Assembly: GCA_039944535.1 (NCBI GenBank)
Contig: JBDUYP010000025.1
Location: 1-64,000, forward strand
Source of the DNA: JAMZMI01 sp039944535
GTDB lineage: Bacteria; Bacteroidota; Bacteroidia; Cytophagales; Cyclobacteriaceae
Direction of reading: 5' to 3'
DNA length: 64,000 nt
The notes beneath the pieces were generated by a model. The model worked only from the letters and a program-made list of their open reading frames with translations, was not told where the DNA came from and did not search any database. Numbering within the stretch: position 1 is the first letter of the stretch; every line of letters begins with the position of its first letter. Shown piece after piece: positions 19,201 through 25,483 of this stretch. The translations under genes and the position numbers were made by a program.

Positions 19201-19423
19201 GGGTGGACACGTTTAGGGAGTAGTTTCCCTCAATATCTGTAACCGTCCCATTCGTAGTACCCTCCACCAGAACTGTCACACCTGGTAGTGGTTGCTGGTC
19301 TTCGTCCAGTACTTTACCCGCCACGTTGGTCTGCTGACCAAAGGACTGTAAAGTCAGCGTGAGAAGCAATATCACCAGCGATACATGCCTCCGTACAAAC
19401 TCAAATAGTAAGTGTTGTTTCAT
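16298..19423 (-). CDS. susC: SusC/RagA TonB-dependent transporter (alginate locus)
   Basis: A 1041-residue SusC-type TonB-dependent receptor. After the signal peptide (ending QSFGQ) comes a carboxypeptidase-D-like regulatory domain (VAGKVLDEDQQPLPGVTVLVEGTTNGTVTDIEG). The TonB-box region LDEVVVIGYGTQKK follows, then the plug with TITIRGVGSI and SGEGANGVILITTKSG-type sequence, and a beta-barrel ending in ITLGLNLDF. No anti-sigma FecR-type N-terminal extension is present, so control probably rests with the adjacent GntR protein. The start is the ATG at 19423; the longer ORF begins with TTG at 19480 and would put a non-signal sequence first. It is the first structural gene after the regulator and should import alginate oligomers. 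Confidence 0.93.
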   Translation of the reverse strand: MKQHLLFEFVRRHVSLVILLLTLTLQSFGQQTNVAGKVLDEDQQPLPGVTVLVEGTTNGTVTDIEGNYSLNVSTQETLIFSFVGFVSQAVPVNGRTVIDVTLTLDVEQLDEVVVIGYGTQKKSHLTGAISKVENKKLDQLPVSRVDEALIGQVSGVNIQATNAEAGAAPTITIRGVGSIASDSGPAVVVDGVVVSSDFLGNLDMNDVASFEVLKDAASAAIYGSEGANGVILITTKSGKAGETKFSYQTYTGWKEAHGSDDYSKSVADWLAFEQKVTGELSEESLYMQKLVEVTGVDRDWQDVFFNGGKINSHSLSARGGNDRTKYSASLRYLHDEGVVITDDYKFYSGRIKLDQKVSDRVKFGININPSYSKRRALPTSIHNPLRQSPWLPIYHTEASLQFINRDAFPNVGVGDYFREDHLIELDFNGDGSDQRPRTSGDSNPYQQYVEREHWEYTTKLFGSTYISAEIIEGLTAKSSLSTTLDFRKRERWDGTNYHASGASQSQYYLQNRFQSRILSDNTLMYNKDLGEHEFGVLLGVTIQKRTSNISQVTGVGYTNDLLKNLEGATVISEPAEINIEWNKIGYFARINYAYAGKYLFNASFRRDGSSVFGPKSKYGNFPAVSAGWNISDESFLAGNNILSDLKLRVSYGETGSERFNTGGGDVVDNWPYLALLNGTNAIVDNAIVTGVSPLNIANSLLQWEASQEFNPAVDFGFFANRVTGSLDFYSRTSESLLLENPVSYVTGFTSGIVNLGKVRNQGFEFELRTKNIVQKEFTWSTTLITSTNQNELLAFGDSDGALVQDTYGRNSQWINKIGNPISSFYGYVVDTDKFNDAEFRVAYVDRPWNRINGESDDTIVRDLNGDGKITEDDKTILGDPYPDILFSFTNEFAYKDFDLSFMVQGSLGAQVNNIGDQYFFNWFGNRTTSGGEAQAVEDGLIPHESFIQEKVLTSEVIASADYFSLRNVTIGYNMPNRLTSKIGVDGLRLYASGQNLLYFTASDYHGFNPEHIDGTNPRAYGSQRAGTPLFRTITLGLNLDF

Positions 19424-19472
19424 AATTGTTTGTTTTAGCTCAATGGCCAGCTTAAATGAAGCTCGGGGAAGG

Positions 19473-19509
19473 GGCATCAAAGAGGTGTTTTCTCATTATC
19501 TTTGATGCC
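19473..19509 (-). promoter_or_regulatory. Inverted repeat in the susC leader
   Basis: Arms GGCATCAAAG (19473-19482) and CTTTGATGCC (19500-19509) are perfect complements with a 17-base spacer, about 50 bases upstream of the susC start. No U-run follows on the susC strand, so it is not a normal terminator. It could be an operator or an mRNA leader structure that affects susC expression. Confidence 0.5.
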
Positions 19510-19570
19510 AACCTAGACAAAGGATACCGTTTCAGTTTGGCGATTGAGGGGTATTCCAAAGTCTTGCCCG

Positions 19571-19596
19571 GGATCGGCTCACGCCGATCCTTTTTT
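19571..19596 (+). terminator. Hairpin with T-run on the plus strand
   Basis: GGATCGGC (19571-19578) pairs with GCCGATCC (19583-19590) over a 4-base loop, followed by six T on the plus strand. As an intrinsic terminator it faces the plus strand, where no gene precedes it. On the minus strand, the direction of the regulator and susC, the hairpin comes after an A-run and lacks a U-run. It may stop antisense transcription entering the regulator, or simply mark the 3' end of the regulator mRNA. Confidence 0.45.
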
Positions 19597-19599
19597 CAT

Positions 19600-20334
19600 T
19601 TAACTACCATTATTATTGTTTATTAATTGGTTTTCAGATTGTGAAAATTGTGCAATATCCTCTAGGTGCTTAATCATAGCCTTCTCCGCTCCTTCTGCAT
19701 CTTGCTTATCAATAAATTCAAGAATTTGATAATGCTCCTCAAGAGCACTTACAGGCCTATTGCCACCGCAAACATTATTCTCTTTAAAGTATGTTAGTAT
19801 ATCAGGAGTTACGATAAGCATCAAAGACTTGAGCACTGGGTTTTTGCTGGCCTCAGCAATTTTCAGATGAAAGATCAGGTCATTTTCAACAGCATCTTTT
19901 CCATTTTTCACTGCTTTCTCATAGGCTGTTAGTGCCTCGGCTATTGAAACGATATCACTTGATGTTCGTCTTTCGGCTGCAAGCCTTGCCGACTTAGCTT
20001 CCAGAATTACTCTGGTTTCTACTAAAGCGTGAAAATCATTACCCTCTAACTCTAAAACATCAGTAATCAAACCTTCAAGAGCTGTCATACCAAAACCGGC
20101 CACAACCGTTCCGCTTTGAGGAAGCGTCTTTAGAATACCATAAAACTCAAGTTTGCGAATTGCATCTCTCACGTGCGTTCTACCTACTCCGAGTTTATCA
20201 CTAAGCATTCTTTCAGATGGAAGTTTATCACCAGCCTTCAATTGACCACTTGATATAAGCTCCTTAATCTGCTTAATAATCTTATCAACAGGCTTCTCAA
20301 CTACTATTTCACTAAAATTCTTTAACAATTCCAT
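19600..20334 (-). CDS. GntR/FadR-family regulator with FCD domain (alginate locus)
   Basis: A 244-residue regulator. The N-terminal winged helix reads LKAGDKLPSERMLSDKLGVGRTHVRDAIRKLEFYGIL (about 30-66), followed by GTVV of the wing. The C-terminal FCD domain has ETRVILEAKSARLAAER and ENDLIFHLKIAEASKNPVL, with the Asp/His metal-ligand pattern of FCD proteins, and a later His in EEHYQIL. I chose the ATG at 20334; the ORF start 30 codons upstream adds a Cys/Trp-rich stretch unlike the family. It precedes susC by 176 bp on the same strand. FCD regulators of uronate genes (UxuR, ExuR) sense sugar acids, so KDG, DEH or KDPG is a plausible effector here. A UxuR-like site lies 39 bp upstream. Confidence 0.88.
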   Translation of the reverse strand: MELLKNFSEIVVEKPVDKIIKQIKELISSGQLKAGDKLPSERMLSDKLGVGRTHVRDAIRKLEFYGILKTLPQSGTVVAGFGMTALEGLITDVLELEGNDFHALVETRVILEAKSARLAAERRTSSDIVSIAEALTAYEKAVKNGKDAVENDLIFHLKIAEASKNPVLKSLMLIVTPDILTYFKENNVCGGNRPVSALEEHYQILEFIDKQDAEGAEKAMIKHLEDIAQFSQSENQLINNNNGS

Positions 20335-20372
20335 ACTCCTAGTTTTTACCAACCAGCGACTAGCGCACCAGC

Positions 20373-20389
20373 AACTGGTTGACCAATTT
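20373..20389. promoter_or_regulatory. UxuR/ExuR-like operator upstream of the GntR gene
   Basis: TGGT-TG-ACCA at 20376-20385 is a perfect 4+4 inverted repeat. On the regulator's strand the wider site reads AAATTGGTCAACCAGTT, one base off the TTGGTnnACCAA core known for the FCD regulators UxuR and ExuR of enterobacteria. The site is 39 bp upstream of the regulator start, a position suited to autoregulation. Binding is inferred. Confidence 0.6.
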
Positions 20390-20454
20390 AAGTTGTTATT
20401 ATATGATCTACAAGAAAAAACCACAAAATATTGTAATAATCATATAAACAACTT
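20390..20454. repeat. Long inverted repeat upstream of the GntR gene
   Basis: The arm AAGTTGTTATTATATGAT starting at 20390 is matched by the complement of ATCATATAAACAACTT ending at 20454, apart from a 2-base bulge, with about 31 bases between. It directly adjoins the UxuR-like site. It could be a second binding site for a dimeric regulator or a looping element. Confidence 0.45.
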
Positions 20455-20640
20455 TAAATAATGATAAAGAATTGTTGTTTTTTGAATTGTGTCAGGCGAG
20501 AATAGATTATTTAGCAAAATTTAAGAATGCTCGGCAGGTAGATCAATATCGCTTTCAATATGATCATTGAATAAGTTCTGAACCGAAAAGCTTATTATAA
20601 ATATTGTAGAGTTAAAGATTCATCGTACTTTAAGACTTGT

Positions 20641-23565
20641 ATGGCTGCAGATCACAACGTGCTTTCTGGTAAAATATCAGAACAACTGGAAATACACCTC
20701 ATGGGTAACCTGTCAAAACTTCTTGATGAAGAAGAAGGACGCATGATCAAAATGGTGGAATTGGTTAACTCATTCACATCTCCTGAAAATAAAACCAATG
20801 AGGAGCTCGCCGTTCACATCACTGAACAGAGAAAACTTATTGAAGATGTCTGGGAAGAGCCAGTCAAAAGAAAAATAAGAGAGGTTTTGCCTGACTTCTT
20901 CTTGTCAACCCAATCGATATTTGATGATCTGGATGAAGCTATAAATAAAGAGCAAGACAAAAGCAGATTTGAAGCACAAAAGGAAGACGGCAGGACGATT
21001 CGTTTCAAAAAATTTTTCAAAAGAGCTGGGTATAAAACCTCCCGGGCTTTCACAAAATCTAAATCTAAGCGAAAAGGAAAATACTGGTCTCACACGATAC
21101 CGCTAAGAAATCTGGCAAAAAAGCACTTCGAGGAAGTTCTCATACTGGAGCTACGGAGTGTTGATGCCTCTTTCATCAAAGAACTGAATAGCCAATATTT
21201 AAATCTAAGAGATTGGGTTTTGGCCAAAACCGACGGTGCAGAATTGCCAGAATCTGAAATTTCAAAAAGTAGTATATCAGCTTTCAAAGAAGCCGTTTTA
21301 GAGAGCCAGCAATCTCAGATCTCCTCAATCATGGAGAAACTGACGCAAAATTATGTTTCCGATTATGAAAAAGCAGGAACGCTTGAGTTACCAGCAAGAA
21401 CCCTGGCCGATAGCGATATCGACAAAGACATAGCACAAGCTGAAATCAAATGGACGAAGGATGATCTGGAATGGAGAAATACGATTTTCGCATTGTTTGA
21501 AGAGTGGAGGTCAGACCTTGATTTATATACATTAAAGCACAAAGCGCTTTCGGAGCTTAGACTTTTTCAGTCAGCACAGATCAAAAAATTAGGTGAGCAC
21601 ATTGATCCTGAAATTCAGGAAATAAGAAAGTTTATAGAAGAGGCAAACGAGGTAATCAAAGCTAAAAAGGAGCCTCTGAGCAAAGAGCTAAAGGTTTTAA
21701 ACTATAAGGCCTCCAAAAAACTTGACAAAGAGCTCATACCCCGACTTTGCGAGAAGCTAGCCAGTCAGGATATATCCAGCTTGATTAATAAGCTGGAAGT
21801 CAGTATCCGGCAAAGCGTGGAGGAACTATCTGACGAGCATGTCATAGTCAAAACAAACACCTATGATCAGGCGCTGAAAACCGATCAGCTTGCGCGTATT
21901 TCTCCATATGAACTGATTGCTTTTGAAACGCTGGCTCAGTTTCAGGAGGAACTCAAGAAAATCAAACATGCGCTCTTTCAGTCGCTGGAAAAGACCACAG
22001 TAGCTTACAAGGATCTGGATCACATCATCACCTTCAGCCTGGTCTCTTCTATTGCCGCTATTGAAGAAGAGCAAAAATCAGATGATGAGGCTGAGAAGGT
22101 TGCGCTAGACGGTTTGCAACGAGCACTGAACCGTCTGAATGAAACCAGAAAAACACTGGAAGATGCCATGCATCAAAACAGCGAACTTTTGGAGCAGGTC
22201 GTTGTTCGGTTTTGTGAAAAAATCATGGAACTCACCGTCAATGAGAATGTGGGTGAGCTGCGCTTGAGAATAACCAGAGCAAAAGCCGCCCGCCATGCCG
22301 AAGAAATGCGCCGGGAGCTCAATGAGAAATTGGTAGCAAGGCGTAAGGCCGCTGCTGAAGGGATCCGCTCAGCTTATAGAAACGTTTCAAACTTTTTTAA
22401 TCTGGTCAGCGAGAAATTCATACTCACAGCCAGCAAACCTGCACTTACCAAAGAGGTTTCGGACTTTCTCATAGAGTCTCGACAGGCTATTGACAAACTG
22501 CCTCTCATCTATAGAAGACTCTACCAAATAGAGCCTCTCACGGACCTGGAACTCTTCGAAGGAAGAACCCAGGAGATTGAGGCCTTTAAAAAATCATTTA
22601 AAAGCTGGCAACAAGGCAGGTATGCCGCCACTGCCATATTGGGAGAGAAATGGGGCGGCTTGACGACCTTTTTGAATTACGCCATAAAGGAATCAAAATT
22701 CCCGCACTCGGTAATTCGCTTTTCGATCAAGGAAAACATATGCCAGGAAGATAAATTTTTGGCCTACATGAGTGACGCTTTGGAGGTCAAAGACCTGAAG
22801 CAAATTGATCAGCTAATAGAGCATCTAAACGCAGGGCCAAAAAAGGTGATTGTGCTTGAAGACTTGCAAAACATGTACCTGCGCAAAGTAAATGGCTTTA
22901 AAAGTCTGCAACTGCTTTTTGAGGTGATCACACACACGCATACCAATGTTTTTTGGGTGACTACCACTACGCTTTACACCTGGTCATATCTTTCCAAAAC
23001 CATCAATATTGCGGAGTATTTCAGCTACACCATAGAGATGGGCAACCTGAGCAGCGAACAGATTGTCAACATCATTTGGAAGAGAAACAGAATCAGTGGT
23101 TTCAACATTCGGTTTGAGCCAGATGAAGAAACAAAAGACGACAAAAAATTCAACAAACTTGGGGATGAAGCTCAACAAGCCTTGCTCAAAGAAGAATTCT
23201 TTGAGGGACTCAACGCATTCGCGAAAAGCAATATCAGTCTTGCTTTGATATTCTGGCTACTTTCAACAACAGCGGTTGACGACAACACCATTACCATCGG
23301 CAGTTTCAAGAAGCCAAATCTCAACTTTTTGAAAGTACTGTCAATGAATAAAATTCACGCGCTGCATGCGCTAATCCTGCACGATGGACTTACGGTGCAT
23401 CAGCTGGCAGAGGTCATCAGCATCACACCTTCGGCATCTAAACTGCTGCTAATGGCGCTGGAAGAAGATGGTATTGTTTTCCGGGAAGGATCAGGTTTTA
23501 CGGTAAACACCATCGTTTATCGCGACACTATCAGTTTGCTCAAATCAAGAAATTTAATTCACTAG
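20641..23565 (+). CDS. Helical protein with P-loop-like domain (degenerate) and C-terminal winged helix
   Basis: A 974-residue protein of no family I recognise. Residues 1 to about 640 are almost entirely charged, helical sequence with coiled-coil character, broken by a basic patch around 115-150 (RFKKFFKRAGYKTS, KSKSKRKGKYW). A domain entered through LFEGRTQEIEAFKKSFKSW resembles STAND/AAA-type NTPases: GEKWGGLT at 668-675 sits where a Walker A loop belongs, but Leu674 replaces the invariant Lys. VIVLED (736-741) looks like Walker B. The C-terminal 70 residues look like a winged helix (LTVHQLAEVISITPSASKLLLMALEEDG). No membrane segment or signal peptide. The stop is one base before the MscS start, so the two are surely cotranscribed and probably act together. 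Function unknown. Confidence 0.8.
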   Translation: MAADHNVLSGKISEQLEIHLMGNLSKLLDEEEGRMIKMVELVNSFTSPENKTNEELAVHITEQRKLIEDVWEEPVKRKIREVLPDFFLSTQSIFDDLDEAINKEQDKSRFEAQKEDGRTIRFKKFFKRAGYKTSRAFTKSKSKRKGKYWSHTIPLRNLAKKHFEEVLILELRSVDASFIKELNSQYLNLRDWVLAKTDGAELPESEISKSSISAFKEAVLESQQSQISSIMEKLTQNYVSDYEKAGTLELPARTLADSDIDKDIAQAEIKWTKDDLEWRNTIFALFEEWRSDLDLYTLKHKALSELRLFQSAQIKKLGEHIDPEIQEIRKFIEEANEVIKAKKEPLSKELKVLNYKASKKLDKELIPRLCEKLASQDISSLINKLEVSIRQSVEELSDEHVIVKTNTYDQALKTDQLARISPYELIAFETLAQFQEELKKIKHALFQSLEKTTVAYKDLDHIITFSLVSSIAAIEEEQKSDDEAEKVALDGLQRALNRLNETRKTLEDAMHQNSELLEQVVVRFCEKIMELTVNENVGELRLRITRAKAARHAEEMRRELNEKLVARRKAAAEGIRSAYRNVSNFFNLVSEKFILTASKPALTKEVSDFLIESRQAIDKLPLIYRRLYQIEPLTDLELFEGRTQEIEAFKKSFKSWQQGRYAATAILGEKWGGLTTFLNYAIKESKFPHSVIRFSIKENICQEDKFLAYMSDALEVKDLKQIDQLIEHLNAGPKKVIVLEDLQNMYLRKVNGFKSLQLLFEVITHTHTNVFWVTTTTLYTWSYLSKTINIAEYFSYTIEMGNLSSEQIVNIIWKRNRISGFNIRFEPDEETKDDKKFNKLGDEAQQALLKEEFFEGLNAFAKSNISLALIFWLLSTTAVDDNTITIGSFKKPNLNFLKVLSMNKIHALHALILHDGLTVHQLAEVISITPSASKLLLMALEEDGIVFREGSGFTVNTIVYRDTISLLKSRNLIH

Positions 23566-23566
23566 C

Positions 23567-24547
23567 ATGAAAAGAGCCTTACTACTCCTTGCGCTTACAT
23601 TGACCACCACACTTGCTCCTGCACAGCAGAATCAGGCGGATTCTATTGCACAAGATACCTCTGACATGGCCAAGATGAATGCAGCCGCGGACAGTATCAA
23701 CAAGGTCAGCGCGGACATACTTCAGCAAGGCGAGAAGTCAAAAAAGAAAGTATCCATAAAAGATGGGCCTCCTCCTATTTCAGAGATTATATCATTCTCC
23801 AAAATCTTTTGGGCCATAGTTTTCATGATCATCGGCTATTTCGTGATCAAGTTTACCTCTCGTATATTGGAAATCTCAGCGGAGAAAAGCACGCGTTATA
23901 GAATCACGATTAAGAGCTTCATTCCGGTAGTAAAAATTATGGGCTGGATCTCTCTGATGTTCATCATCATCGCCGGGGTATTTCAGCCACCAGCGGCCAC
24001 CATACTTGCATTTTCAGCCTCCATCGGAGTAGCTGTAGGCTTTGCCTCTCAAGACATCCTCAAGAACATTTTCGGAGGTGTGATGATTCTATTTGACCGC
24101 CCTTTTAAGTCAGGGGATAAAATAGAAGTAGGAAGCCATTATGGAGAAGTCGTAGAAATTGGCCTGCGCTCTACACGCATCGTGACTCCAGATGACAGCC
24201 TTGTTTCCATCCCGAATAGTGAGATCATGAACAAGTCCGTGTCCAATGCAAACTCAGGAGAATCCAACTGCCAGGTGGTTGCTGAAATATTTTTACCTAT
24301 TGATGCGGATACTGCCAAGGTGAGGACCATAGCTACACAGGCGGCTCAGGTATCGAAATATGTGTTTCTCAATAAGCCCATCGGAATTGTGTTTGCCAAT
24401 GAATTCAAAGACAGAGAGTCCTTACTCAAGATGAAAATCAAAGCTTATGTTTTTGATATCAGAGATGAATTCAAATTCAAGAGTGAGATGACTGAGATTG
24501 TGCTGAAAAACTTGATTGACGAAGGGATTATTGAGAGGAAAGCGTAA
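23567..24547 (+). CDS. MscS-family mechanosensitive channel
   Basis: A 326-residue MscS-type channel. It begins with a cleavable signal peptide (LLLLALTLTTTLAPAQQ) and a short periplasmic stretch to about residue 65. Membrane segments follow at roughly 75-97 and 122-143, and a pore helix region ILAFSASIGVAVGFASQDILKNIFGGVMILFDRPFKSGD matches the MscS TM3 and beta-domain entry. The cytoplasmic part (VEIGLRSTRIVTPDDSLVSIPNSEIMNKSVSN) is the standard MscS beta domain, with a short alpha/beta C-terminus. It would open on membrane tension or on a signal from its partner. It starts one base after the upstream helical NTPase-like gene. Housekeeping osmotic protection is the default role, but the fixed pairing suggests a dedicated system. 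Confidence 0.88.
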   Translation: MKRALLLLALTLTTTLAPAQQNQADSIAQDTSDMAKMNAAADSINKVSADILQQGEKSKKKVSIKDGPPPISEIISFSKIFWAIVFMIIGYFVIKFTSRILEISAEKSTRYRITIKSFIPVVKIMGWISLMFIIIAGVFQPPAATILAFSASIGVAVGFASQDILKNIFGGVMILFDRPFKSGDKIEVGSHYGEVVEIGLRSTRIVTPDDSLVSIPNSEIMNKSVSNANSGESNCQVVAEIFLPIDADTAKVRTIATQAAQVSKYVFLNKPIGIVFANEFKDRESLLKMKIKAYVFDIRDEFKFKSEMTEIVLKNLIDEGIIERKA

Positions 24548-24647
24548 TGAAAATTAGCAGATCTGATAAAAGTAGCATGCTTTGAGCACGGATTGCAAAT
24601 CAGGATATGTTGCATTGCAAATACATAGACAAATGGGCACGCTTTAC

Positions 24648-24667
24648 AAAAGCTCGCGCTAGCGGGG
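24648..24667 (+). repeat. Short direct repeat, copy 1
   Basis: AAAAGCTCGCGCTAG followed by CGGGG. The same 15 bases followed by TGGGG occur at 25426-25445, in the same orientation. The two copies bracket the pair of small membrane-protein genes at 24705-25252. The G/C-rich core stands out in an AT-rich intergenic stretch and is probably a dispersed genomic repeat. Confidence 0.6.
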
Positions 24668-24704
24668 GGGTTAATTGTATAAAGTTACAGTTTAGAGCAT
24701 TACT

Positions 24705-24926
24705 CTATTTATTTGAACAGTCTTCCAGCATATTTTTTAAAACCAGTAGACTATCATTTTTAATTTTCATTAAAGAATCAAACTCGTATTCCGTGTAAGA
24801 AAGAAGAGCCTCGCACTCGATGTAGTCTTGATTATACTCTTCAGCCATTCCGCCTTTAATAACTGCATATATCAATATTATTATTACTAGTGATATACCA
24901 AAAAACCATTTAATAACTGATTTCAT
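24705..24926 (-). CDS. Small single-pass membrane protein, unknown
   Basis: A 73-residue protein with one N-terminal membrane segment (FFGISLVIIILIYAVIKGG, about 8-26) followed by an acidic, charged tail of about 45 residues containing ECEALLSYTEYEFDSLMKIKNDS and a near-terminal Cys. Its ATG overlaps the stop of the upstream gene as ATGA, which supports it as real. I recognise no family. The orientation is opposite to the MscS gene upstream and the same as the laminarin operon. Confidence 0.55.
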   Translation of the reverse strand: MKSVIKWFFGISLVIIILIYAVIKGGMAEEYNQDYIECEALLSYTEYEFDSLMKIKNDSLLVLKNMLEDCSNK

Positions 24927-25252
24927 AATTTTTTTCTGTTAAAATTAATTACTTCTTTTTCAGCTAACAAAACAGAGTCCGCGAAGTACTGAACTTTTCT
25001 TATGTGCTCAGGCTTATTGGGCGTATTAAACTCCCTGTCATAAGCCCATATCCTCCGTTCATCAGTAGAGCTTTTAACAATCCATTCAGGTTCAATCGGA
25101 GGTACGTTTAATCCCAATCGCCTTTTCTCAGTAATCTTCATCTTTTTCTTGTCAACAATTCCATGATTGGAAATAAAACTGTAAGTAATAATTCCTGCAA
25201 TTAACAAGGCTCCACAGACTATCACCCAGACTATTGTTCTGTTTAATTTCAT
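24923..25252 (-). CDS. Small membrane-anchored protein, unknown
   Basis: A 109-residue protein with one N-terminal membrane segment (VWVIVCGALLIAGIITYSFI, about 8-27), then a basic stretch (DKKKMKITEKRR) and a soluble C-terminal part with WIVKSSTDERRIWAYDREF. It is translationally coupled to the 73-residue gene by a 4-base ATGA overlap. No family recognised. The pair sits between two copies of a short repeat and has no evident link to the flanking sugar loci. Confidence 0.55.
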   Translation of the reverse strand: MKLNRTIVWVIVCGALLIAGIITYSFISNHGIVDKKKMKITEKRRLGLNVPPIEPEWIVKSSTDERRIWAYDREFNTPNKPEHIRKVQYFADSVLLAEKEVINFNRKKL

Positions 25253-25425
25253 TTTTATTTTGAATTATACCCTTTGGTTGCCGCTCTGACTCCTTCCAAA
25301 TAGGAAGCATGTAGAAGGGTGAAAAAGCCCCTGATTCCAGACGGCTAGTCAGTGGCTCTATTCTATTTTATTCACGGATCAGGGAGACTTTCAATATTGA
25401 TTTCACTTATTCTAGTGCACGAGCT

Positions 25426-25445
25426 AAAAGCTCGCGCTAGTGGGG
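25426..25445 (+). repeat. Short direct repeat, copy 2
   Basis: Same 15-base core as at 24648-24667. Here the core overlaps an imperfect palindrome, GCACGAGCT-AAA-AGCTCGCGC (one mismatch), so this copy could fold as a hairpin. The rest of 25253-25483 shows no gene. Confidence 0.6.
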
Positions 25446-25483
25446 TAAGATAGTGTAACCCATCCTGAGATAATGGCTTCAGA

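Larger units (their letters stand above)
20335..20640. other. Divergent intergenic region between regulator and NTPase-like gene
   Basis: A 306-bp AT-rich region with no gene. It should hold the promoters for the GntR/susC side (leftward) and the NTPase-like/MscS pair (rightward). The only clear structures are the UxuR-like site and the long inverted repeat listed separately, both in the half nearest the regulator. No clear TAnnTTTG box was seen on either strand; the nearest on the plus strand is TACTTTAA at about 20628. Confidence 0.6.

Noticed and set aside
24607..24798. 63-codon plus-strand ORF after the MscS gene
   Set aside because: It overlaps a short repeat and runs antisense into the small coupled membrane gene, which has better support.
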